The notes beneath the pieces are model-generated. The model did not search any database. It saw nothing but the letters and a program-made list of their open reading frames with translations, and had not been told where the DNA came from. A DNA stretch of 64,000 nucleotides from Porites lobata (taxonomy: Eukaryota > Cnidaria > Anthozoa > Scleractinia > Poritidae), in the NCBI GenBank assembly GCA_942486035.1, contig CALNXK010000134.1, forward strand, positions 913,501 through 977,500, written 5' to 3'. The position numbers and the translations under genes are program-made. This document shows positions 47,176 through 57,262 of the stretch, piece after piece. Positions within the stretch are counted from its first letter, which is position 1. Every line of letters starts with the position of its first letter.

Positions 47176-47481
47176 TTCCTCTTGACTCTCCCTTAAACAT
47201 ATCGGCTAACAGTACAAGCTCCAGCACTATCTACGTTCAGTGGGACACTATTGCCGCGGAATTTATCCCTGGAATACTTCTAGGCTTCAGAGTATATTAC
47301 GGAAAAGCTATTGAGCCCTTGTCGCAATACAACAACGTGACGGTAGGAACTGATCAGTTGAGTGTTGATCTATTGAACCTTGAAGCGTCTACGAAGTACT
47401 GTATACAACTGGCTGGTTTTACAAGAATTGGAGATGGTAACAGAACTGCTTGCTTCTATGTGACAACCGCGGAAAAAAGCG
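47176..47481 (+). CDS. FN3-domain exon 3 of the plus-strand gene
   Basis: A 306-nt exon, acceptor TTTGTAG, donor AGCG/GTAAGT, phase 1-1. The domain reads VPLDSPLNISANSTSSSTIY, Trp in VQWDTIA, GFRVYYGKAI, LEASTKYCIQLAGFTRIGDG, TACFYVTTAEKSG. The Cys pair is again present. The following 4.7-kb intron contains the transposon copy B. Confidence 0.9.
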
Positions 47482-48829
47482 GTAAGTTGTGGTATAATTA
47501 TGTTAATTTATTACGCATGACATGATACGAATGTTTCAGTGGAGTGCAGCATTTGGAGTGGTGATGAGAGGAACGATGATTATGAAGACGACCACGACGA
47601 TGCCGTGATGACGTCATCGAAGCCGTAAATGATAAAATATAAGTTCGTCGAACTGAAGGAAAATGAATGACGAAGGAGGTGTATATAATAGAAAGACAGT
47701 TTACTTTACTTTGTCCCTCTTTACACCGGTGTTTTGAATATGAGGGTCTCAGGGAGTTCAGGGCTTAGTCATGCGTTCATCGGTCCGGGCCACAACCAGA
47801 TCTGGATATGCAATTTCCTACAATCTGATTGGCTCAGAGCTCAACCAAAACATTGACTTGACCGCGAAAGGTTCAAGCTCGACAGAAATGTCGAACAGGG
47901 AAACTTCGAAGCAAATAGCTGTCGAGTGCTTTGGGTGGAATGTACCTTGAAGAAAAGTAACAGCAATACGGAGCCGATTAATGGAGATTATTTTATGGGT
48001 CATAGCGTTCGACTTACGAATATCGAGATGTTAATGATCGAGAACGCTTTCTGTAAACACCCGTGGATTTCTGATAATATTTCAAGAGACCAGAAACAAC
48101 TCGACGACTCCGATCGAATTGGAAGAATAGGGAATTTGAATACCGCGATACATTTTAAGTGGAAAGGTTTTAAGAAGTCCTGTTTGGAGTAATTTCTGCG
48201 AGCACAGCTTCGACCTGGAGAAGTCTGTTCTATTCTACTTCGGGCGCAATACCATACACGCTAAAATCTAATTTCGATCGAAGGATTGATAATGATAATC
48301 TTAATGCTAATTATTCTTGTTTATATAAATTTCCAGTATGTTGAATCGTCACACATGTTGGAAATATGCGAAGGTCAAAGAAAAAATAAAATTTGTGGAA
48401 ATTGCACTCGCGAAGCGTCGTAAGCAGTCATTAACGAACTTCTGTCTTTGCTTATTGCAAATTGCAAAACCCCATTGCGGATGAAAATAATGCAAGTGGA
48501 CGTATCCGTGCTCTAATAGCTGTTAAATAGTCACTGAGAGGACGTAAACATAATTTGACAATTGTATTTTGAAAAACAGCGTTGACAAATGAAATAGATG
48601 TGCAAACTTTACTATTGTTTGTGCCAAAATATTTAATAGAATGGTTTTTCACAAGACAAGAAAATATTATGTATATTTATATCTCTATATTTTTTAAAAA
48701 AATTTGTTCCTTTAAATTATTGTTATTAAGGGGGTGCATCAGTTAAGACGACTGATGCGGTTCTAAATGTCAAAGGAAGGTGTCACATTGGGATGCACAG
48801 CTAGTACAGCATCACAGTAGTTTTTTGGC

Positions 48830-49021
48830 ATGAGAGATTTCATAATACCATGTGTCTACTACCTAGGATATAGTAGTTTTACGGTAGATAGGAATACCAC
48901 GACTGTAATATGGGTTACAGACGAATACAATTCTAGTTCAGTCACATTCTCACTTGGCATTGCAGTAGCAACATTCACTTTTATTGCACTAGCAATCATT
49001 TCCCTCCCTCCCTCCCTGTAG
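48830..49021 (+). CDS. Conserved second ORF of the RAG1-domain transposon (copy B), unknown
   Basis: This is the counterpart of 29430-29654. It reads MRDFIIPCVYYLGYSSFTVD and a hydrophobic segment AVATFTFIALAIISL, ending earlier than copy A at a stop after LPPSL. A stop just upstream of the Met separates it from KEGVTLGCTASTASQ, which could be an eroded N-terminal extension. Unknown function. Confidence 0.3.
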   Translation: MRDFIIPCVYYLGYSSFTVDRNTTTVIWVTDEYNSSSVTFSLGIAVATFTFIALAIISLPPSL

Positions 49022-49335
49022 GATTTTATTTTGTTCTATTCATGGACAGTGTCATCACTTCAGTTTATTACTTGATTGAGGTTGTTTTAATTCTTTTTTA
49101 GTTTGGTCTTTCTTATTTGTTGGAGTACTTTATTTTTATACTAAATATTACCTGTTAGTTATTTACCATGTATTGTATTTTGTTATGATTAATAAAGGCT
49201 GTCTTGTATCCCAAACAATGCCTGGGTTTCTGAGTTTTGTTGATTTAGTGTAAAAACTATGCCATTATATAGTAATATCCTGTCACTGTAGGTGGAATAC
49301 ATTCTATTATTAGATTATGTTTGTCCTGTATCATA

Positions 49336-49571
49336 CAGTCAAACTCCTCTTTACGGACACCAGCTTAATGTGGACTCCCTGTTATTATGGGATGTTTCCT
49401 TGGTCACTAGGGAAAACCCTTAATTTTTCTCTTTATTCCACCCACTTAATGCAGACTGACCTGTTAAAGTGGATAATGGACGTTTTTTCAGGACCTGTTT
49501 GATATGGACACCTCCGTTATATAGACACTTCCTATGGCCCCTTCAGTGTCCATATCAATGGACTTTGACTG
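49336..49571. mobile_element. Nested TA-flanked MITE in copy B
   Basis: CAGTCAAACTCCTC ... GGACTTTGACTG with TA on each side, at the same site as 28523-29120 in copy A but about 360 bp shorter. Confidence 0.75.
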
Positions 49572-49958
49572 TAATTATGAAATATGGAACAGTTTTGTAA
49601 GATCGATCATTTGGTGTCTTGTTTAAAGTATGTTTTCAGCCATTCTTCACATTTTCTACCGTGCATGTCATAACCTAAGACAAAGTAAAGTAACAATTAA
49701 ATAATAAATTAAAAAATTATATGAGCAATCGAAAATACAGACATTTTTTTATGTACCTCAATCTGTGTACATTTATTTCATTGAAATGAAAGGGTTATCC
49801 AGGGATGACCAATGCTCTTATTTTATTGTCAGCATTGACATTTTATTTCCGTAATCGAAAATTATATAATTGGGAAACTGGTTTGCACTGTTGCATACTG
49901 TCTCATGACAGTGATTAATCAACCATCATCATTTCAGTCAAGACTTTTATATTCAAAG

Positions 49959-51175
49959 CTATCCTACAATGTGGGCTCGCTTGGGCATTTGTTGAACATC
50001 CTTGGTGAGCCTGTTTAACCAAGATCTTACAGTTGAGCTTGCACCAGCAGGGAAGAACTTGCTGTATATATTCATTGATAGTTTGCTACGTGCGATTGAA
50101 TATACCAGAAGGCTGGCACCAAACAAAAATGGAATAACATAAGATGGTTGCACAAGAGAATACAGCTGATCCACAGCAACTGTTTTCTGCACATCTTTTA
50201 TAGCACTGTGACATAAGGCACCTACTGCATGCGACAATACTTCATTTCGTCCTTCCATCCAGCTATCTGGTCGCAATTTTAAAAACCAGGTAAACTCTTA
50301 TAGGTTTGACTGCAGCTAAGAATGTCCTTTTTCACCTTCTCAGCTTCTAACCTGAAGATAGAGTTTGTTAATTGTAGCAATGTTACTCTCTCAACACCTG
50401 ATACAAATTGATCAATATTGTGAAGATCAACAAAGGCAAAATTAAAATATTCTGTAAGTTTACAGGAAAGGGTAAGAGCCAGTTCTTTGTCTAACTTTGG
50501 CAACATGTCCATGAGTTGGTTGAAAGTTAGGCAACCATCTTTTTTACTCCCTCTGACTCAGACTCTTTCCTTCAATTCCAATTTCAATTCCTTCTTTGCA
50601 GGCCTTCCCTTGAGGTTCTGCAGGCAATAGCAGTTTGAGGAGTGTTCGTTCCACACAAACAGTTTTATTCCTTGCTTTCTCCCTTCGGAGGTTTCGGGGT
50701 CCAAGTTACCCGAATTTAAATGATAAACGACTCTCCTACAAGCCGAACACACTTTCTATGGATGGATTTCTCTGGAGTCCAGCCCAATATCTACGCCAAA
50801 GAAGTTCAAAAGTTCCCTTCTAAACGTTTTGTCGCAGTTCTGGACAGTTTTGACCTTAGAGAAAGTTTTCCCACACAAAAGGCATCTTCTTTCCAAAAAA
50901 CCAAGGTGCTTTTCCATCCGACTGCAAACTGACTTTTGTAGATAATCTTTAACATTACAGCACTATGTGGAACTGCTTTGCACTACACCAAACAGACCAA
51001 TATCAACAAGCAAATTTTATGTAGATTTCAAAAATATTTTTTGCAAAGGTTCAAAAAATGACACTCACCTTCTTTTTTTCGATGTTTTGCTCCTGGTGGG
51101 GCATTTGTTTAAGCTGAAAAACTCTCGTGTTCGGTCGTTTTACCTCCCAAGAACGCACAAACATTCATCGGACGG
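49959..51175 (-). pseudogene. RAG1-N-domain transposon protein, copy B, longer but broken
   Basis: On minus, exon 1 (about 51175-51070) has lost its ATG (GTG) and gained a short insertion after TTEH. Exon 2 starts after TTTGCAG near 50910 and reads LERRCLLCGKTFSK, LLNFFGVDIGLD, then EIHP followed by a TAG in place of Gln, then KVCSACRRV, VWNEHSSNCYC and GRPAKKE. Unlike copy A it continues: QLMDMLPKLDKELALTLS, LHNIDQFVSGVERV, and, after a shift near 50278, EVLSHAVGALCHSAIKDVQK and YVIPFLFGASLLVYSIARSK...FPAGASSTVRSWLN, ending at 49959. The C-terminal region looks like part of a larger conserved protein whose catalytic end is missing. Copies A and B together outline its domain order. Confidence 0.65.
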
Positions 51176-51395
51176 CATTTTTTCTTCACACCCCTGATTT
51201 CTCATTGTCTAAAGTCACAGCTCTCAAAGTAGTATGGGGAAAGGACACTTCTAGGCGCATCAAAGAGCCAGGAAGTGACCTTCCCTCGTGTTTCTCGGCG
51301 TGGGCGCCATTTTGCAAATGTGGGTGACGTCATCATATGTCCAGATCTGGTTGTGGCCCGGACTGTTCATCAGGTCCCCCAGTCCGCCAAGAATG

Positions 51396-51870
51396 TAGGG
51401 GTGTAACGATTCATATTCCTTGCGGTTCGATTCGATTTTGATTATTGCCTTTCGATTTCAATTATTTCGATTCGATTATGTAAATGTTTCTTAATTCTTA
51501 TAACATAACACGTAATGTAAACAACATGCAACCCTAAACGCTCAATTTGAGAATAGTAGTAGGGACAGGAGGATTCAGAGTCGCTTGGTTCGTCGCCATA
51601 TTTGAGAACCTAAGAAAGAGCGTGTCGCACATAGTTTGCCTTATTTGGCAATTCTCAAGGGGTGGTTGAAGGACAGCATTTTTACCAGGCAACACAAAAT
51701 GGCGCACGAAATGCTATTGTCTTTGCTCGTCAATCATAAACGCACAAGCGTTCTGGATTCCGATTTTACAATATAATAACTCACTAAGGGCACCCTGGAA
51801 AAGGTGTGCAAAAATCGAACCAAAATCGAAACTTGGAAGCAAAGAATCGTGAATCGAACCGAACGGTCAT
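51396..51870. repeat. hAT-like repeat fragment with ATTCGATT-rich ends
   Basis: GGGGTGTAACGATTCATATT with GGTTCGATTCGATTTTG at the left and inverse AAAATCGAACCAAAATCGAA / GTGAATCGAACCGAAC at the right suggest eroded inverted ends of a hAT-type non-autonomous element. No clear duplication. Confidence 0.45.
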
Positions 51871-52162
51871 AAGGGAGGAGAGGGGTAAGCCGTTAGCTTG
51901 TGATTTACATTTGCAATTATGATGGGTAAGCCTGAGTTTATTTTGAGGATCTAGGAGAGTTCACTGGAGACAGTCGTTTTTGGATTTAGGAGAGCGAGGA
52001 AGAGGAGTTACCAAATAGTACTTATCACTTTAGCCTGAATATTGGAAAATACTAAGGGGTTAGTGGAGAGGCGATTTTAACGCCTGATACTCAGGCCATC
52101 ATAAATTTATGATTTATTTCTACTCACTTTCATTAATAAAATACTTACTTTCCTTTTCTTAG

Positions 52163-52459
52163 TTCGCATCAGCATTCCACAACCACTCGTAGAAATGTAC
52201 TACAGTCCAACTGCTGTTAAAGTGACGTGGGAAATTCTTAATAACAATAGGACCATCAGCGGATATAAACTTCATATTGCAGAAACTGGAAGTTCGCGTG
52301 AACCGCCTTTGGCCCCATTCGAGAAAATAATAAAGATACAAAATGCCTCTCAGACTTCTTTAGTAATTTCCAACCTTTCCATATTCACAAGATATCAGAT
52401 TCGCATGGCAGCCTACAGTTACAAAGAAGTGGGAGATTTCAGTTTTCCTGTTATTGCTG
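52163..52459 (+). CDS. FN3-domain exon 4 of the plus-strand gene
   Basis: A 297-nt exon, acceptor TTTTCTTAG, donor GCTG/GTAGGT, phase 1-1. It reads VRISIPQPLVEMYYSPTAVK, Trp in VTWEILNNN, GYKLHIAETG, LSIFTRYQIRMAAYSYKEVG, FSFPVIAG. It differs from the other FN3 exons in lacking both cysteines of the F/G pair (FTRYQ instead of FTNYC), so this last FN3 domain next to the membrane has the classical fold without the extra bond. Confidence 0.88.
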
Positions 52460-53588
52460 GTAGGTTGTTTTTCCTTTTTTTCTGCATATGTCCATATTCC
52501 CATCCAGTAGAAGTCGAGTCCAGCAGTTGTTTTATCGTTCATTCAAAATAATTCCTCTTTTAAAACAGGTTCCCGTTTGTTTGCTCCTCGACTCCTCGGG
52601 ATAAACATCTAGCTGGATTTTTTAAACGTTATCGCCAAATGTACCTTTTGTGTCCAACAGTTATTGAGCAACCATTGCTTTTTTCTCCTCTACGACTTTC
52701 TACCTCCTCGCTGTTTCGTTTTCTCCTTTCCTTTTCCTTCGTTAGTGTGATTTTGGAGATTATCGGCCTAAGAAACCCACTTTTTGAGGCCTTTTTACTC
52801 AAATGATGGCAAATTTCTTTATCCTGGTTTTCAAAAACAATCAGCTAGACATGTAAAGGGATCTTTAGTCTAACGGATATTCTTCAAATATAGTTAATTT
52901 CCGTTGAGATATATTTTGCTGTTTTTTTTTCTATTTTACAGGCCAAAATTTGGCTATTTCTTCTTCTTGAAAAGGGTGAAATTTCCCGCCATTTCCTCTA
53001 GAACTACCAAAACAACTGAGCTAACGCAACCTCCCTGTCTGAGAATAAACATTACTTTTATCTTCATGAGTTCCTCAAGCGAAGAATTCACGCATTAGTA
53101 GGAAAACTCAAAATCAGATGTTTCTGTTAGTTAATGGTAGCCATATTTGTACCCCTGAAAGGGACACAAACATGACGTCTCCATACAAAGCTTTAAAAAT
53201 TTGGGTAAAAAGGTTTTTCCGAATATTTCGCAAACTAAATATTGCACAGAAATGATTCTTGGCAAGGCTCTTTGCATATTTATCTTCTTTCATTTCCCAG
53301 ATTCTAGACTTTCTGTATTGAATAGTCTGCACTTTTAGTTTTGATGGCGTGACAATGAAATCAGAGAATTGCCAGAACTGACACTATTATATTGAAGGGA
53401 GCAAAACGCCAACTGGTTATGAAAAATTGAATAAATTATAGTATAAATACCAGTATTAATAAAAGTATTGATATAAGTATTATTAATTGGACAGTTAATA
53501 GTTACGTTCATGAAACTCAAGGCGTATTCAAACTAATGTACGCCAGTTTTTGGCCGTTGTTTGTTTGTCCTTTTTTTTTTCGCTATAG
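52460..53588 (+). other. Intron of the plus-strand FN3 gene
   Basis: 1.13-kb AT-rich intron with GTAGGT ... GCTATAG ends; no repeat recognised. Confidence 0.75.
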
Positions 53589-53989
53589 GAACTTGCGTTT
53601 GTCCTCAATACTTTTCAGTGACCGCACGCCCTTCACCTCTGGACAATGGTGGATCTCGTGGGCTGACCGAACTTATCGCTGGAAATATAAAGAAATCATG
53701 CGGCTTCTGTAAAGAGTATGGCGAAACAGTGCTAAATTTTTCCAAAAGCGACGAAGGAGAATCAAGCCTTACTTTTCCTGTTTCTGTGACAACTCCGAGA
53801 GGCAGCGAATTTAGCAAGTTTGTCGCTATATTAGAGGTACCTGGCGTTGTGGTCATAAGGCGAAGAAATCATAAGTCCAGTCAGGGTTATTATGAAGAGG
53901 TCATAACTGGCTCATTTCTTGACAAATGGTCGTTCTTTACTGTTTGTCTGCTGGCAATGTACGCAGCTGGAGTGATTCTTTGGTTTTTG
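53589..53989 (+). CDS. Membrane-proximal module and transmembrane exon of the FN3 gene
   Basis: A 401-nt exon, acceptor CGCTATAG, donor TTTTTG/GTGAGT, phase 1 in and phase 0 out. It encodes GTCVCPQYFSVTARPSP, a cysteine-containing stretch KKSCGFCKEYGETVLNFSKS, SSLTFPVSVTTP, SKFVAILEVPGVVVIRRRN, then DKWSFFTVCLLAMYAAGVIL-WFLV, a single hydrophobic helix. In cnidarian FN3 proteins a similar module (Cys-x-x-Cys, FP...EVPG, then a helix ending in WFL) leads into a two-helix potassium-channel-like pore. That pore would start in the next exon, which I cannot find before 64000. The alternative is a single-pass FN3 receptor. Confidence 0.75.
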
Positions 53990-54132
53990 GTGAGTTGATT
54001 CCATATTGAAATCCTAGCTATGATGACTCTTTGAAGCAGAGTAATTTTTTCTGTCTTCGTTCTGTCCTCTGAATGAATCTTTCTTTGGAAGAATCGAAAC
54101 CCGCAGTTAGCATCGATTGAAACCAAGCAATC

Positions 54133-54166
54133 TATAATAATAATAATGATGATGATGATGATGATG

Positions 54167-54209
<43 letters not shown>

Positions 54210-54236
54210 TGATGATGATGATGATGATAAGTATAA
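54133..54236. repeat. (AAT)n/(ATG)n compound microsatellite
   Basis: ATG units, then about 17 AAT units, then ATG units again. Long Ile or Met ORFs over it are artefacts of the repeat. Confidence 0.95.
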
Positions 54237-54344
54237 TTATGATAATCCCTTGTTTTACCCTCGGCAGTATTTGTAGCACTTGTGCCAGTGGGGCCAAGCA
54301 AATGTCTGAAACAAATATTTCAAATGAAACTTAACAGGGTTAAA

Positions 54345-54512
54345 AAAGGCCAACTGGCCGGAGGCAAACCAGTTGGTTATTTACAAGCGTGGCCGAGGAT
54401 TTAAACTCGGGACTACCGAGAACAAATCCAGCTAACAGCCAGGGCGGGACTTGAACTCGGGACTGCAATTCCAGCTCTCTATACTGCTCGGCCACCCTAC
54501 CTCCACTATTCT
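54345..54512 (-). mobile_element. tRNA-derived SINE
   Basis: The minus strand reads GGGTGGCCGAGCAGTATAGA (an A-box region like Leu/Ser tRNA), then GAGTTCAAGTCC (a good B box), followed by a second B-box-like GAGTTTAAATCC and a body ending in ACTGGTTTGCCTCCGGCCAG. The spacing of A and B boxes suits an internal RNA polymerase III promoter, but there is no intact tRNA fold, so it is a SINE rather than a tRNA gene. Confidence 0.6.
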
Positions 54513-55089
54513 TATCATTTTAGTTCGCTAATTCTTTATACCAAATGAACCTTTCTTGGGAGGAATCGAAACCTGCAATTAGCATCGATTGATACCAAAA
54601 AGAATTATCATCATATTCCTATTATTCCATTTTAGTTGCTAATACTTTATACCAAGAGATACTAGCAAGCAACTTGAAGATTAACTGAACATGAATTGTT
54701 TTTAATAAAGACACCCATGTTTTACTCCTCGGCCAAATTCATATCTCAATGTCAACTGGAAATAAATAATTAAAATGAAACATTGGACATGGCCAGAATT
54801 TAATTTCACGCACGCGCGGTAGCAGTGGACACTTAGAAAAAATACCAACAGAAAACAATGAACATTTTACAAAGAAATGTAAAAAAGGAAAAAAATTTGC
54901 GATACAGCAAGTCGTGCGATATACCTGAACACTAGGTTGCGATTGAGACTGAAAGGTTGACTTATTTAGATCTTAGTTTTGACAAACTTAAACTCGGCCT
55001 ACCTTCAAATCTCGAGCTTCCCAGAATGGACATAAAAATACGAAAAAATTACCTGCGTCTTCCATATGATTCTATTGCAAATGGAGCAC

Positions 55090-56285
55090 CGCCACCTCGA
55101 TTAACCTATACCATGCACCGCCGATCAAAAACCGTTTCAAAACCATCCACCAAAGTCAAACGCCATCAAAAAACGTTCTAAACCATCCAACAGCGTCCAC
55201 TACCGTCCAACCACGCAAAACTGTGCGACAACAACAACCAACAACTAGCTTTATTTGCATGACCATACAAGCACATACAGTATTGCAAAAGCTATGTTTA
55301 GGAATCAAAATTACAACACAAGGCAATTATGTTACTTTGATAATAATTTGTCACGAACATCAAAACAAGCTGAAATATATTTTATGAATTGTATATTGAT
55401 AAAGTAATTAGCTGTAATTAGAAGAGTTCATCAGTTCATTGATCAAACCGTTTTTAGGTAACTGGGTAATATTTGGAATCAGAGTCTTGACTTTATAGTA
55501 ATTAAATTTATTCCTAATCATAGAGTATGTAGGACATTGAAAAAGAAAGTGAACTTCGTCTTCTATTACCTTGCATCCACAAAATGGGCAATGCCTATTA
55601 TCCTTCGTAGTTTGATTATATCTGCCTATCTCTATCATTAGTTTGTGATTGCTTATTCGTAGTTTTACTAAAGCCCTTCTCCCAGCTGTTCCTCTTGTTG
55701 AGTCTAAGTAACTAGAGAACGTATGAACGGTTTTAAAAGATCTATAAAATTCAAGTTTTTGAGAATGCTGAAAGTCGAATGACATTAAAAAAGCTTGTTT
55801 GACGAGAGATTCCTCATCTTTAGACTGTATATACAAAATGTATTTGAGAATTTTGTGAATAATAGTGACATTTAAAAGAAAACGACCAAGCTCTGCTCTA
55901 CAAGCTATATTAGAAGCTTTGTTGTTTACTTCCAAGTATCGTTTACAAAATTGAAGGTGTTCCTTCTCGATTTGTGAGCCGTCCTAGATCCTTAAGTCTG
56001 GTTTGGCATACACACCCCAAATTTCACTGTTACAATGTATGTTAGAATAGGGGAGATCATAGTAACAAATATTTTACAGGCGAGAGCTGCTTCTAGTTGT
56101 TTCCAAACTCGCCTAGCAAAGTCCACAAACATCCAATACCTTCAACACTGTTGACCACCATCCAACGCCATCAAACAATATCCAGCAGCATTCAACACCA
56201 TTCAATAACATCCAAAATCGTCACGGAAACCCGAACCAAAACCGTCCAACATTTTTCAGCAATGTTTAACACCATCTAACATTAG
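55090..56285. repeat. Degenerate CCATCCAAC-type repeat interrupted by a LINE
   Basis: At 55090-55215 and again at 56097-56285 the sequence is built from variants of ACCATCCAACACC, such as CCATCCACCAAAGTC and CATCCAACGCCATCAAAC. The LINE 3' end at 55235-56095 lies between the two blocks, which suggests one array split by insertion. Confidence 0.55.
55235..56095 (-). mobile_element. LINE 3' end with reverse transcriptase C-terminal region
   Basis: The minus ORF 55935-55408 reads NNKASNIACRAELGRFLLNV, LVKLRISNHKLMIEIGRYNQ, then HCPFCGCKVIEDEVHFLFQC. The last is the Cys/His zinc-knuckle tail typical of a group of non-LTR retrotransposons. Upstream frames up to 56080 continue it (CEIWG-like and FCKRYLE-like pieces). 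The 3' end has a TTGTTGTTG run (plus-strand CAACAACAA at 55232-55245). It is strongly 5' truncated; the 175-codon stretch is intact, so it may be fairly young. Confidence 0.75.
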
Positions 56286-56290
56286 TATTC

Positions 56291-56334
<44 letters not shown>

Positions 56335-56696
56335 GGTAACTCGGAATATCCTTCAGTTGGCTAATCACAGTTTTGCGCCCGGAGCCAAGATGGTGTCTCG
56401 TTTCGAGACATTTCGGAAAGACGAAATTTGAGCGATAAATAAAGCATTCATGCAAACAAATACCAAGAAAGCGACGAACTTTGGCTTGTCCGTGATTTTT
56501 ACTGGTAGATAGAAAATTATTTTCATGCTGAATTTGCAACAAAATCGTAAAATGCACTTTAAAAAAATCGCAGAAATGTTTGTAAATTGTAAACAAAGTT
56601 CCTACTAAGTGACGTTTTTAATTTACAAAAGTTTATTTTCATTTTAGCCAATGCAACTAATTCGGTAAATACTAAAACAACTCCCCCTCAGGGTCG
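56286..56696. other. No recognised gene
   Basis: Spacer between the interrupted array and the fold-back element. Confidence 0.45.
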
Positions 56697-56814
56697 GTGA
56701 ACAGGGTTATTGCTTGGTGTTACGATGCACGAAATTATGCTAATTAGTATATGCCAATGTCTATGTCATATAATGAAAGTGTCACGGAGTCATGGCTTAT
56801 AGGTGCAGTCAATG

Positions 56815-57262
56815 GTTTCTGGTTTCATATAGGTTCATAGGTTTCATGGTTTCATAGGCTTCGTGGTGTCAATGGTTTCATGGTTTCATAAGTCTCGTGG
56901 TGACAATTGTTTCATGGTTTCATAGGTTTCGCGGTGTCAAGGGTTTCATGGTTTCGTGGTGTCAGTGGTTTCATGGTTTCATAGGTTTCGTGGTGTCAAT
57001 GGTTTCATGGTTTCATAGGTTTCGTGGTGTCTATGGTTTCATGGTTTCATAGGTTTCGCGGTGTCAATGCTTTCATGGTTTCATAGGTTTCGTGGTGTCA
57101 AGGGTTTCATGGTTTCATAGGTTTCGTGGTGTCAGTGGTTTCATGGTTTTATAGGTTTCGTGGTGTCAATGGTTTAGTAGTTTCGTGTGTTTCGTGGTTA
57201 CATAGGATTCGTGGTGGCAATGGTTTCATGGTTTCATAGGTTTCGTGGTGTCAATGGTTTCA
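56815..57262 (+). repeat. 34-bp minisatellite, left arm
   Basis: About 13 units, with variation such as GCGGTGTC and GTGGTTACATAGG. Units are themselves made of 8-9-bp GTTTCATG-like words. Confidence 0.9.

Larger units (their letters stand above)
47782..51364 (-). mobile_element. RAG1-N-domain DNA transposon, copy B, with 7-bp target duplication
   Basis: This 3,583-bp element is inverted relative to copy A. Its termini begin GGTCCGGGCCACAACCAG and end ...GGTTGTGGCCCGGACT, with one mismatch at the outermost base. A perfect duplication GTTCATC flanks it (47775-47781 and 51365-51371), so it inserted as a unit into the FN3-gene intron. It retains a longer coding region than copy A and a shorter version of the nested MITE. 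The terminal sequence and 7-bp duplication do not let me assign it to a classical superfamily with confidence. Confidence 0.85.
47482..52162 (+). other. Intron carrying transposon copy B
   Basis: 4.68-kb intron. About three quarters of it is the RAG1-domain transposon (47782-51364). The rest includes a CpG-rich short stretch near 47570-47630 and a hAT-like repeat fragment at 51396-51870. Without the insertions the intron would be about 0.6-1.1 kb, like its neighbours. Confidence 0.8.
53990..54950. other. Downstream intron with microsatellite, SINE and short direct duplications
   Basis: Two copies of AAGAATCGAAAC-CGCAGTTAGCATCGATTGA-type sequence lie at about 54070-54125 and 54545-54600, one on each side of the microsatellite and SINE. 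A second short pair (TTTTAGTT-GCTAAT-CTTTATACCAA) lies at 54520-54550 and 54630-54655. These look like local duplications rather than target duplications. Confidence 0.5.

Noticed and set aside
53890..54297. ORF with a long run of Ile and Met
   Set aside because: It is the translation of the (AAT)n/(ATG)n microsatellite at 54133-54236.
54345..54512. Functional tRNA gene
   Set aside because: A and B boxes are present but no complete cloverleaf with paired acceptor stem is visible, and there is a second B-box-like segment.
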